Source of the DNA: Paenibacillus lignilyticus
GTDB lineage: Bacteria; Bacillota; Bacilli; Paenibacillales; Paenibacillaceae
Length of the DNA stretch: 64,000 nucleotides
Reading direction: 5' to 3'
Assembly (NCBI RefSeq): GCF_017942085.1
Contig: NZ_JAGKSP010000001.1
Location: 682,001-746,000, forward strand
Every line of letters starts with the position of its first letter. The stretch's first letter is position 1. The notes under the pieces were generated by a model. That model ran no database searches. It was given only the letters and a program-made list of their open reading frames with translations, and was not told the DNA's origin. A program made the translations under genes and the position numbers. Below, one piece after another: positions 35,011 to 43,599 of the stretch.

Positions 35011-35771
35011 AGCTGATGCATGTTCTAAGCGATACTGCCGTTATGAGCGGACGTGTCATACGCTATTCCACGCGCAGCATCGATACCATTATTACCGTGC
35101 TTGCCATGCCGATCATGATGATGCTGCTCTTCGTTTATGTCTTCGGCGGGGCGATGGACACCGGCGATCTAAGCTATATCAATTACATTGTGCCCGGCAT
35201 CTTACTCTTTTGTATTGCCAGCGGTGTTGCCTACTCTTCGCTCCGTATCAATAATGATCTCACCAAAGGTGTTTTCGAGCGCTTCCACTCCATGCCTATC
35301 GCAAAAGCATCCATTCTAGGCGGTCATGTGATCGCGTCCTTAGTGTTTAACGTCATTTCGCTCATTGCTATCTTTCTCGCGGCTTTCTTAATGGGATTTC
35401 GCCCTCAAGCTGATGCGCTCGGTTGGGTATTGGCTATTCTCATTCTATTGCTCAGCATTCTCGCATTCACGTGGATTGCCGTCACCTTTGGCCTACTTGC
35501 CAAAACCTTCGAAGGCGCCGGGGTATTCGCTTACATTCTGATGCTGCTCTTATTTGTCAGCTCGGCATTTGCCCCTACCGACAGCATGCCGAGAGCCGTT
35601 CGCGTTTTCGCCGAATACCAGCCTATGACGCCGCTCATCGAAAGCATCCGTTCTCTCTTACTCGGAGGAACAGCGGACCAAACAACACTTTCGGCGCTGA
35701 TATGGAGTTCGGCGATCCTGGTGGTCTTCTGTTACTCCGCGATGAAGGTGTATAAGCGGCGCATGAAATAA
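35007..35771 (+). CDS. ABC-2 type transporter permease (DrrB-like)
   Basis: 254 residues with six hydrophobic helices and the ABC-2 motif region ERFHSMPIAKASILGGHV; the C-terminal part SSAFAPTDSMPRAVRVFAEY matches the DrrB/ABC-2 family. Membrane partner of the preceding ATPase and last gene of the PadR operon. Confidence 0.92.
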   Translation: MKLMHVLSDTAVMSGRVIRYSTRSIDTIITVLAMPIMMMLLFVYVFGGAMDTGDLSYINYIVPGILLFCIASGVAYSSLRINNDLTKGVFERFHSMPIAKASILGGHVIASLVFNVISLIAIFLAAFLMGFRPQADALGWVLAILILLLSILAFTWIAVTFGLLAKTFEGAGVFAYILMLLLFVSSAFAPTDSMPRAVRVFAEYQPMTPLIESIRSLLLGGTADQTTLSALIWSSAILVVFCYSAMKVYKRRMK

Positions 35772-35775
35772 CAAT

Positions 35776-35813
35776 AAAAAAGATGACTTCCGATTCGATC
35801 GGAAGTCATCTTT
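35776..35813. terminator. Bidirectional terminator between efflux operon and rha operon
   Basis: A perfect 16-bp stem, AAAGATGACTTCCGAT with ATCGGAAGTCATCTTT and a 3-nt loop, lies between two convergent genes, with an A-run on the left and a short T-run on the right. Confidence 0.85.
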
Positions 35814-35818
35814 GCTGC

Positions 35819-36589
35819 TTACACGGTCAAAACCGAAATCGAAGTACGATCCGCAAGCTGCAGCCGCGTATCCTGCGGAAGCCGCTGATCCGTAATGATC
35901 CGATTGATCTCGCTGATGTCCGCGACATGCGTAAACGCCTGTACTCCGAACTTGCTGGCATCGGCCAGCAATACTACTTCGTCCGCCATACCGATCATTT
36001 TCTGCTTGATGCGCGCTTGCAGTTCATTCGACTCGCTAATGCCGCGGTCCAAATGAACCCCTTTGCAAGAGAGAAATACTTTATCGACATGGTAAAGGTC
36101 GAGCGACCGCTCTGCAAGCGGACCGACAAAAGATAACGAGCGCTGCGCCAGCAAGCCGCCTGTCGAAATGACTTCAATGCGCTCCTTGCTGCTCAGCTCG
36201 GTCGCTACTTTGATCGAATTGGTCAGCACCGTCAGCGGAAAATCCGGCAAATACGAAGCCATATACCACGCGGTAGAGCTCGCGTCCAGCAGGATACGGT
36301 CTTTCGGGCGAATGAGCTTGACCGCCTCCTGCGCGATACGCTTCTTCTCCTCCGCGTGCGTAATTTCACGCTCCGCATACGGAATTTCCGGCTGCTGCTG
36401 CGGCAGATCCTTCACGCTGACCGCACCGCCATGCGAACGGCGAAGCCTTCCCGCTTGCTCAAGCCGATCCAGATCGCGTCGGATCGTCTCCTCCGTCACC
36501 TGGCACAGCTCGCTGAGCTCCGTTACCCGGATGCTGCCCCGTTCATTTACCAGTCCCACTATTTTCTCATAACGCTCTGCAACCAGCAT
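35819..36589 (-). CDS. rhaR: DeoR family repressor of the rhamnose operon
   Basis: 256 residues. The N-terminal HTH (VTELSELCQVTEETIRRDLD) is followed by the sugar-phosphate-binding DeoR sensor domain (ILLDASSTAWYMA, VLTNSIKVA, DKVFLSCKGVH). B. subtilis rhaR in the rhaEW-rhaR-rhaB-rhaM-rhaA operon is the same type and represses until L-rhamnulose 1-phosphate is present. I use the ATG at 36589 behind GAGG; the one at 36595 touches the ribosome site. Last gene of the operon here. Confidence 0.87.
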   Translation of the reverse strand: MLVAERYEKIVGLVNERGSIRVTELSELCQVTEETIRRDLDRLEQAGRLRRSHGGAVSVKDLPQQQPEIPYAEREITHAEEKKRIAQEAVKLIRPKDRILLDASSTAWYMASYLPDFPLTVLTNSIKVATELSSKERIEVISTGGLLAQRSLSFVGPLAERSLDLYHVDKVFLSCKGVHLDRGISESNELQARIKQKMIGMADEVVLLADASKFGVQAFTHVADISEINRIITDQRLPQDTRLQLADRTSISVLTV

Positions 36590-36628
36590 AGTCATCCTCT
36601 TCTCGCGAACTGCTCATATTGCCATCTT

Positions 36629-38104
36629 CTATTGGATAAGTCCCGTTAACGCACGGAATTTCCCGTATGCATCATCCCATAACTGGCGTTCCTGCGGCTC
36701 GTACACCACGACAGGGAACGACTCCCGGATCACCTTGCGCGCTTCCCAAATATCGGAGAGCTCGTCTTGCGCAATCCACTGCACGACTAAGTTGCCAAGT
36801 GCGCTGCCTTCAACCGGCCCGGCCCAAACCGGCTTGCCGATCGCATTCGCCGACCACTGGCACAGCAGCACATTTTGAATGCCGCCGCCTACCATATGCA
36901 GACCGCTGAACGTTTTGCCTGACAGCCGCTCTGTTAATTCAAGCACATAACGGTATTTCAGTGCAAGACTTTCCAGAATGCAGCGGACGATTTCGCCCGG
37001 CGTTGCCGGCGCTGTCTGCCCCGTCGACACGCAATATTGACGAATTCGCGCTGGCATATCGCCTGCATGCAGGAACATCGGATCATCCGGTTCGATGAGC
37101 GCACCGAATGCCGGCGCTTTCTCCGCCAAAGCAATCAGCTCAGGGAAAGTGTACGATTGACCGGCACGTTCCCAAGCTCTGCGGCTTTCCTGCAAAATCC
37201 ACAGCCCCATAATATTCTTGAGCAAACGGTAGGTGCCGTAAACGCCGCCTTCATTCGTGAAATTCAGCTCCTGCGCGAGTTCGTTGATGATTGGACGATC
37301 GATCTCCGTCCCCATCAGCGACCAAGTGCCACAGCTTAAGTAAGCAAAATCTCGCTCCAGCGCCGGAACCGCCGCAACCGCCGAGCCCGTATCGTGCTCG
37401 GCTGCCGCATAAACCGGCACTGCACCGATGCCGAGCTCTTCCATAAGGGAAGGCCGCAGTTGACCCACTCGTGCCCCCGGCTGAACAACGTCGCCGAACA
37501 GCGATGGCGAGATCCCGATCGCTTCTAGCAGCGGCTGGTCCCAGCGTGCTTCGAGCGGATTGTACAGCTGCGTCGTTGTCGCATTCGAGAACTCGTTATG
37601 CATCTCGCCGGTCAGGAAGTACCGAAGCAGATCCGGAATCATGAGAAACCGTTCTGCCCCCTCAAGCAGCGGAGAATTTGCTTCCTTCAGCGCCGCAAGC
37701 TGGTAAATCGTATTAAACGGCAGAAACTGAATCCCTGTCCGGCCGAAAATCATTTCCGTCGTAAGGCGCGCCTTCGTGCGTTCCATTACTCCGTCGGTAT
37801 GACGATCCCGATAGTGGTAGGGATTGCCCAGCAGCTCGCCGTCTCGGCCGATGAGTCCGAAATCGACCGCCCAGGAGTCGATGGCAAGGCTTGCCGGCGT
37901 TTCGCCGGCATGTTTCGCCTTCAGCAGTCCTTGTTTGATTTCATGAAACAAACGGAGAATATCCCACTGCAAACGGTCGCCGACGCCGACCGGATCATTG
38001 CCGAATCGGTGAAGCTCCTCTACCTCGATAACGCGATTATTTAATCGGCCGAGCAGCGCCCTTCCGCTGCTGGCTCCAAGGTCATAAGCCAGAATGCTTG
38101 GCAA
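36629..38104 (-). CDS. rhaB: Rhamnulokinase
   Basis: 491 residues of the FGGY kinase family, with the N-terminal phosphate loop YDLGASSGRALLGRL, SWAVDFGLIGRDG, and the C-terminal GGGIQNVLLCQWSANAIGKP and EGSALGNLVVQW. It phosphorylates L-rhamnulose at O1. It lies 12 nt after rhaA in the operon. Confidence 0.95.
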   Translation of the reverse strand: MPSILAYDLGASSGRALLGRLNNRVIEVEELHRFGNDPVGVGDRLQWDILRLFHEIKQGLLKAKHAGETPASLAIDSWAVDFGLIGRDGELLGNPYHYRDRHTDGVMERTKARLTTEMIFGRTGIQFLPFNTIYQLAALKEANSPLLEGAERFLMIPDLLRYFLTGEMHNEFSNATTTQLYNPLEARWDQPLLEAIGISPSLFGDVVQPGARVGQLRPSLMEELGIGAVPVYAAAEHDTGSAVAAVPALERDFAYLSCGTWSLMGTEIDRPIINELAQELNFTNEGGVYGTYRLLKNIMGLWILQESRRAWERAGQSYTFPELIALAEKAPAFGALIEPDDPMFLHAGDMPARIRQYCVSTGQTAPATPGEIVRCILESLALKYRYVLELTERLSGKTFSGLHMVGGGIQNVLLCQWSANAIGKPVWAGPVEGSALGNLVVQWIAQDELSDIWEARKVIRESFPVVVYEPQERQLWDDAYGKFRALTGLIQ

Positions 38105-38115
38105 GCTGCATCCTC

Positions 38116-39408
38116 CTATACGTTAGATTCTGCTGCTTCGACCGGTTCTTTGCCCCGCTGCAGCAATACCGCTTGCTCGTAAGCTTTCACTTCGGCAAGC
38201 CATGCTTCACGCACAGGCACGCCGTTCTTCTCGCAGTAATAATCCCAAACCGCGCCGAACGGGTAAGATTTGAATTCCTCTTGCAGCGCAAGGCGAGTCG
38301 TATAGTCGCCATCAAGCTCCGCTTGGCGCAATGCTTCTACCGGATCCAGCATCGCTCTCATCAGCGCTTTGATCGTGTTGCGCGTTCCGATAACCCAAGC
38401 GGCTACACGGTTAATGCTGGCATCGAAGAAATCGAGGCCGATATGCGTTTTGCTAAGCAGATCGCCGCGGACAAGCTCACGGCCGATATCGATCAGCTCA
38501 TCGTCCATCGTCACGACATGATCGCTGTCCCAGCGCATTGGGCGGCTGACATGGAGCAGAATGCCGTCTGTGAACAATGAAATCGCAGACAGCTTATTCG
38601 AGATGACCTCCGTCGGGTGGAAATGGCCGGCATCCAGACAGATCAGTTTATTGTTTTGCATCCCATAGCCCATGTAGAATTCATGCGAACCAACAACATA
38701 AGCTTCGGAGCCCAAGCCGAACAGTTTGCTCTCCACTGCATCCAGGTTATGAGCAGGGTTCAATTCTTCCTCGAAAACTTCATCGAGCGCATCCTTCAAC
38801 CGTTTGCGCGGTGCCAAACGATCGACCGGCGTATCTTTGAATCCGTCCGGAATCCATACGTTCGTGACGCAGGTTTGGCCGAGCTGCTCGCCGAAATAAG
38901 CGCCGATTTTGCGGGATGCTTTGCAATGGTCGATCCAGAATTGACGAATCTCCGGATCCGGATGGCTCAGCGTGAAGCCGTCCTTCGACTTCTCGTGGGA
39001 GAAGCAGGTTGGGTTAAAATCAAGGCCGAGTCCTTGCTCCTTCGCCCAATCGACCCATTTCTGAAAATGTTTCGGTTCGATTTTGTCCAATTCGACTTGC
39101 TCGTCCGTATCTACATAAATCGCATGCAGATTCAGCTTGTGCTTGCCGGGAATCAAGGAGAATGCCAGCTCCAAATCCGAGCGAAGCTCCTCCGGCGTAC
39201 CGGCAGCTCCGGGATAATTACCGGTAACCGAAATGCCTCCTGTCAGCGCTTGGCCTTTGTTCAGGAAGCCTCGTACATCGTCTCCTTGCCAGCAATGCAT
39301 CGATATTTTAATTTGAGCCAGCTGCTCCAATGCCGCATCCACGTCAATACCATGGCGTGCATACAGCGCTTTGGCTGCCTCATAATTGGCTTGAATTGTT
39401 TGGTCCAT
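38116..39408 (-). CDS. rhaA: L-rhamnose isomerase
   Basis: 430 residues, close to the usual length of about 419. Family segments: [45 protein letters not shown], and the catalytic His/Asp-rich [13 protein letters not shown]. It converts L-rhamnose to L-rhamnulose with a divalent metal. Its place between the ASRT-like gene and rhaB shows an operon. No rhaM mutarotase gene is present. Confidence 0.96.
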   Translation of the reverse strand: MDQTIQANYEAAKALYARHGIDVDAALEQLAQIKISMHCWQGDDVRGFLNKGQALTGGISVTGNYPGAAGTPEELRSDLELAFSLIPGKHKLNLHAIYVDTDEQVELDKIEPKHFQKWVDWAKEQGLGLDFNPTCFSHEKSKDGFTLSHPDPEIRQFWIDHCKASRKIGAYFGEQLGQTCVTNVWIPDGFKDTPVDRLAPRKRLKDALDEVFEEELNPAHNLDAVESKLFGLGSEAYVVGSHEFYMGYGMQNNKLICLDAGHFHPTEVISNKLSAISLFTDGILLHVSRPMRWDSDHVVTMDDELIDIGRELVRGDLLSKTHIGLDFFDASINRVAAWVIGTRNTIKALMRAMLDPVEALRQAELDGDYTTRLALQEEFKSYPFGAVWDYYCEKNGVPVREAWLAEVKAYEQAVLLQRGKEPVEAAESNV

Positions 39409-39428
39409 CTCACATGCTCCTTTTATCG

Positions 39429-39800
39429 TTATTTTAGAGGATGAGCTATGACTGACATTAATGCATTCTCCGCTTGCGTTGCATCCAAACGGCTGTATTG
39501 CACGATAATCGGAATATCGCTCAATACCTCAATCGCATAAGGAACGCCGACCGGAATGAACTCTCCGCCTGACGAAAGGGAAGAGGTACGGATATGTTTG
39601 GTTCGTCTGCCCGGTACGACAACAAGAATGTTTTCAATCGGATTGCGATCCTCGAAGAAAATGGTCATCCGGATCAGTGCGTCTTCCGATGCACAGTTGA
39701 GTACACACACCGATTCGTGGCTTTCAAGTGAACCTTTGCTCGTTGGAGGAATGTAGCCGTCCGGTATAATCCAGTGCTTCTCGCCTCTTGCTTGATACAT
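39429..39800 (-). CDS. Sensory rhodopsin transducer (ASRT)-like protein
   Basis: 123 residues, full-length match to the Anabaena sensory rhodopsin transducer fold: [58 protein letters not shown] and [19 protein letters not shown] is a tetrameric beta protein; the superfamily has been proposed to bind small molecules such as sugars. There is no rhodopsin here; the gene is the second of the rhamnose operon, between rhaEW and rhaA, 17 and 20 nt from each. Likely a sugar-binding or mutarotase-like helper, but that is inference. Confidence 0.85.
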   Translation of the reverse strand: MYQARGEKHWIIPDGYIPPTSKGSLESHESVCVLNCASEDALIRMTIFFEDRNPIENILVVVPGRRTKHIRTSSLSSGGEFIPVGVPYAIEVLSDIPIIVQYSRLDATQAENALMSVIAHPLK

Positions 39801-39817
39801 GCCCGCACCAACCTCTC

Positions 39818-41887
39818 TTATCGTGTGAATGCTGCCGGCACGCCGCCGTCAATCGTCAACATGCAGCCAGTCGTCTTATCGGCCTTGGATGATGCAAAGA
39901 ATGCAACGCCTTCAGCGATATCGCGCGGATAGATGTTAACGAGCAGCGTCGTCCGTTTACGGTAGTACTCTTCCAGCTGATCCGGCTCGATGCCGTAAGC
40001 GGCTGCCCGCTCGTTGCGCCAGCTGCCGTTCCAGATCGTGGAGCCTTGCAGAATCGCATCCGGCAAAATCGTATTGCAGCGAATGCCGAACTCTCCGCCT
40101 TCTGCCGCCACGCAGCGTGCCAAGTGAGCCTCCAATGCTTTTGCCGAGCTGTAAGCCGATGCGCTCTTGCCCGCATACACGGAGTTTTTGGAACCGATGA
40201 AGACCATGTTGCCGCCGATCGCTTGCTCTTTCATCAGCTTGAACGCTTCACGTGCGACCAGGAAGTAACCTGTGCCAAGCACGTTCATGTTCAGGTTCCA
40301 TTCTTTCAAGGATGTTTGGTCAAACGGGCTCGAGGTTGCTAGACCCGCGTTGTTCACGATGATGTCGATGCCGCCGTACGTGATGGCAGTTTCCGCGATA
40401 GCCGCCATAACCGCTTCTTCGCTTGTCACGTCCATCTTCACGGCAGCCGCACGGCCTTCGCCGTACTTCCCATTAATTTCGCCGGCTACCCGCTCCGCAC
40501 CTTCCAAATTCAGGTCGGCAAGCACTACATGCGCGCCTTCGGAAACGAGGCGGCGAGCCGTTTCGCTGCCGATACCGCCGGCACCGCCGGTAATGAACGC
40601 GACTTTGCGGGAGAATTCCGCTTCTGCAGGAGCAAGCGACAGTTTGTACAGCTCAAGCGGCCAGTACTCGACGTTGTAGGATTCATTCTCGCTCAGGGAG
40701 ACGAAGTCGCCTAGCGCTGTTGCGCCGCGCATAACGGCAATGGCACGGTGGTAAAGTGCGCCGCTTACTTTTGAGTTGGACCAGCTTTTGCCTGTATTAA
40801 TCATGCCGATTCCCGGAATTAGAATAACGCGCGGCGCCGCTTCGAACATCACGTCGCCTTCGTTCTTATTCCGTTCGAAATAGGCTTCATATTGTTTCTT
40901 ATACGCAGCGATGCTTTCTTTAAGAATCGCTTTCAAGCCATCGATGTCTGCCGGGTTAGGCGTCCAATCGATGAACAGTGGCACAACCTTCGTGTGAACG
41001 AGGTGGTCCGGGCAAGCTGCGCCGACTTGGGACAGCTCAGGGGATTTCGCGCCGCCTACGAATGCCAGCACGTCGTCTGCATCGTCGAAGGTCAAAATCA
41101 TTTTCTTCGCATCGCTGACTGCGCCGCGAATCGTTGGCATCACTTGTGCAGCGATGCTTCTGCGCACATCGGCTTCAAGCGCTGCGTGTTTCACGCCGCC
41201 GAACAGCTTCGCTTCGTTGACGCTAGCTTCAATGAAGTCTTCCGCTTCTGTGATGATTTTGATCGTTTGCGCGTATGCTTCTTCGGACGTTTCGCCCCAA
41301 GTGACGAGACCGTGTTTCTCCATAAGCACGAGCTCTGCTTTCGGATTCGAGAGCACGCCTTGCGCAATCATTTTGGATAGGGTGAAGCCCGGGCGTACAT
41401 AAGGGACCCATACGAAACGATCGCCGAAAATTTCTTTCGCCAGCTCTCTGCCGTTATCCGCGCAGCACAGGCTGATGATGGAATCCGGATGCGTGTGATC
41501 CACGTGTTTGAACGGAAGGAAGGCATGCAGCAGCGTTTCGATCGAAGCGCGCGGGTGCTTGCTGTCGATCATGCAGTGTGCCAGGTAACCAACCATTTCC
41601 TCATCGGACATTTCATCGCGCTCGAACAGCGGACGAATATCCTCCATGCGCAAACCCGTGAAATTGCCCGCTTTCATCGTAGCAAGGTCAGAGCCGCTTC
41701 CTTTCACATACATCACTTCAATGTCACGACCGCGGAAATCCTGTACCGTCGTCTTGCTGGACGTGTTGCCGCCGCCCCAGTTGCATACCCGGCGATCCGT
41801 GCCGATGATGTTCGAACGATAAACCAGCTGCGCAAGTCCGCCTTGCAGCTCCGATGCTTTCTCTTGCTCCCACAAACTTTGTACCAT
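39818..41887 (-). CDS. rhaEW: Bifunctional rhamnulose-1-phosphate aldolase/L-lactaldehyde dehydrogenase
   Basis: 689 residues. Residues 1-420 are a class II aldolase (AraD/FucA-like) domain with zinc-binding HVDHTHPDS and EKHGLVTWG. Residues about 430-689 are an SDR dehydrogenase with TGGAGGIGSETARRL, NNAGLATSS and catalytic YSSAKALEA. The fusion cleaves L-rhamnulose 1-phosphate to dihydroxyacetone phosphate and L-lactaldehyde and oxidises or reduces the latter, as does B. subtilis RhaEW. First gene of the operon; GGAGG lies 8 nt before the ATG. Confidence 0.95.
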   Translation of the reverse strand: MVQSLWEQEKASELQGGLAQLVYRSNIIGTDRRVCNWGGGNTSSKTTVQDFRGRDIEVMYVKGSGSDLATMKAGNFTGLRMEDIRPLFERDEMSDEEMVGYLAHCMIDSKHPRASIETLLHAFLPFKHVDHTHPDSIISLCCADNGRELAKEIFGDRFVWVPYVRPGFTLSKMIAQGVLSNPKAELVLMEKHGLVTWGETSEEAYAQTIKIITEAEDFIEASVNEAKLFGGVKHAALEADVRRSIAAQVMPTIRGAVSDAKKMILTFDDADDVLAFVGGAKSPELSQVGAACPDHLVHTKVVPLFIDWTPNPADIDGLKAILKESIAAYKKQYEAYFERNKNEGDVMFEAAPRVILIPGIGMINTGKSWSNSKVSGALYHRAIAVMRGATALGDFVSLSENESYNVEYWPLELYKLSLAPAEAEFSRKVAFITGGAGGIGSETARRLVSEGAHVVLADLNLEGAERVAGEINGKYGEGRAAAVKMDVTSEEAVMAAIAETAITYGGIDIIVNNAGLATSSPFDQTSLKEWNLNMNVLGTGYFLVAREAFKLMKEQAIGGNMVFIGSKNSVYAGKSASAYSSAKALEAHLARCVAAEGGEFGIRCNTILPDAILQGSTIWNGSWRNERAAAYGIEPDQLEEYYRKRTTLLVNIYPRDIAEGVAFFASSKADKTTGCMLTIDGGVPAAFTR

Positions 41888-41940
41888 TGTGAATACCTCC
41901 GAATGAGTTTGATATATGATGTTGAGATCAGTGTAACATG

Positions 41941-41974
41941 TTTGTTTGTTTTTGAATACAGAAAATCAAACAAA
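41941..41974 (-). promoter_or_regulatory. Inverted repeat, candidate RhaR operator
   Basis: TTTGTTTG (41941-41948) and CAAACAAA (41967-41974) form a perfect 8-bp inverted repeat 54 nt upstream of the rhaEW start. A weak -10 (TACACT on the minus strand) lies just downstream. DeoR proteins often use such A/T-rich repeats. Confidence 0.45.
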
Positions 41975-41975
41975 A

Positions 41976-42030
41976 ACAAAAATACCCGAAAACAGCAGCG
42001 AAGATGCTTCTTCGCTGCTTTTTCCGGGTT
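41976..42030 (-). terminator. Terminator upstream of the rhamnose operon
   Basis: AGCAGCGAAG pairs with CTTCGCTGCT, and outside it ACCCG with CGGGT. On the minus strand it is followed by TATTTTTGTTTTTG. It would end transcripts that come leftward through array B. Confidence 0.75.
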
Positions 42031-42057
42031 ATTTATTGGATTGAATATAGCCCACCA

Positions 42058-42550
42058 GGTAGATCCCTAGGTACTCTACATGCGCTAAATTCGCCGAATT
42101 CGCTCCCATGTAGACCCCCTGGTACCCTTCTTTCGCTCAACTTGCCGATTTCGCACTCATGTAGATCCCCTAGTGCTCTTCTTTCACTCGATTCGCCGAA
42201 TTCGCTCCCATGTAGATCCCCTGGTACCCTTCTTTCGCTCAACTTGCCGATTTCGCACTCATGTAGATCCCCTGGTGCTCTTCTTTCACTCGATTCGCCG
42301 AATTCGCTCCCATGTAGATCCCCTGGTGCTCTTCTTTCGCTAATTTCGCCGAATTCGCTCCCATGTAGATCCCCTGGTACCCTTCTTTCGCTAATTTCGC
42401 CGAATTCGCTCCCATGTAGATCCCTTGGTACCTTTCTTTCACTCAACTTGCCGATTTGCTATTCAAGCCAAAGAGTGGCTCCCAGAGCAACTCTTTGTCG
42501 GAAAGTAAGCTAGTTTTACGAAAGAGTAGCCCCCAGGGCAACTCTTGCAA
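42058..42550 (-). repeat. Tandem array B: eight 51-bp GTAGATCCC units plus two AAAGAGT hairpins
   Basis: Units start at 42058, 42109, 42160, 42211, 42262, 42313, 42364 and 42415, exactly 51 bp apart. Two alternating subtypes occur (GGTACCCTTCTTTCGCTCAA and GGTGCTCTTCTTTCACTCGA). Behind them are two hairpins of another subtype at 42470 and 42521, again 51 bp apart: AAAGAGTGGC with GCAACTCTTT, and AAAGAGTAGC with GCAACTCTT, each with one mismatch. The minus strand is open for 137 codons as a 17-residue repeat, but no ribosome site supports translation. Confidence 0.92.
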
Positions 42551-42584
42551 GTTAGTTGGCGAATCAAGCGCCTAGATAAATCAC

Positions 42585-43480
42585 TTACACCTCATCAAAC
42601 ATCAAAATAATCTTATTAAACGCATTCGGTTTCGTTTTGGTCTCATGGAAGGCATGGGCGATGTCCCGGAACGGCATCGTCGCCGTGATGAACGCATCAG
42701 CCAGCTCGCGATTGCGGCTGAGGAAATCGATAATGAACGGAAATTGATCCACGCTGTTCCGGCTGCCGCGGATTTCGACTTCCTTCTTCGTAAACAGGAT
42801 GCCGGGAAAACTCACATCGTCAGAGGTCAGCCCCACGATCACAACATGGCCGCCTGCGCTGACCAGATGAATCGTCTGCTCCATCGTGCGCTTGAGACCG
42901 GCCACCTCGATGACGGCATTGGAATATTCCCCGCCGGTCAATTCCTTCACGCGCTGCACAGGATCCGCTTCCAGCGGATTGATCAAGACGTCCGCACCGA
43001 ATTGCTTCGCGGTCAGCAGCCGCTCCGGCACGACATCGACGGCGAACACGCGCACAGCATACAGCTGCTTCAGCAGAATCAGAATCGTCAGCCCGATCGG
43101 GCCCATGCCAAGAATCGTGACGGTCATGCCATCCTTCACACCAGCCTGCTTGACCGCCTGTGCGCCAATCGTGAACGGCTCGCACAACGCGCCGATGCGG
43201 TATTCCATCTCATCCGGCATCGGATGAATGCACCGCTCCGGCACCGCTACATAGTCGGCAAACCCGCCTTGCCCGCCAAAGGAGCCGACGAATTTCATAT
43301 CGATGCAGCAGTTGTACTTCCCGCTTAGGCATGGATAGCAGCTGCCGCACGGAATCGCCGGTTCAATGATGACGCGGTCACCGGGCTTCGCACCGGACAC
43401 CACGCCTTCGCCTACTTCCTCAACCACGCCGGACAGCTCATGTCCGTATATTTCCCATGCAACTACAGACGATTTTCCAC
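42585..43480 (-). pseudogene. Zinc-dependent alcohol/polyol dehydrogenase lacking its N-terminal part
   Basis: An MDR-family zinc dehydrogenase that keeps the structural zinc cysteines (CGSCYPCLSGKYNCC), the Rossmann motif ILGMGPIGLTILIL and a normal C-terminus. The N-terminal segment with the catalytic Cys (normally about 60 residues ending at GHE) is missing: the open frame reads KSSVVAWE directly joined to IYGHELSGVVEEVGEG, as if about 50 codons were deleted in frame. No start codon with a ribosome site fits; GTG at 43427 lies inside the fold. I regard it as decayed, though a sequencing or assembly deletion is possible. Confidence 0.7.
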
Positions 43481-43599
43481 CTTTGCAAGACCTATTTCCC
43501 TCCTGCCATGCGGCGCATTTCCGTTATGATTACAGGTGTACTCTGCTTGCTTGTTTGTTTGCTGCAGGGCACGATTGAAGCGGCAAAGGGGAATAACAG

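Noticed and set aside
42033-42446. 137-residue protein with 17-residue repeats
   Set aside because: The frame is open because the 51-bp period is a multiple of three; it starts at a TTG without ribosome site and lies wholly within array B. Kept as a finding, not as a gene.
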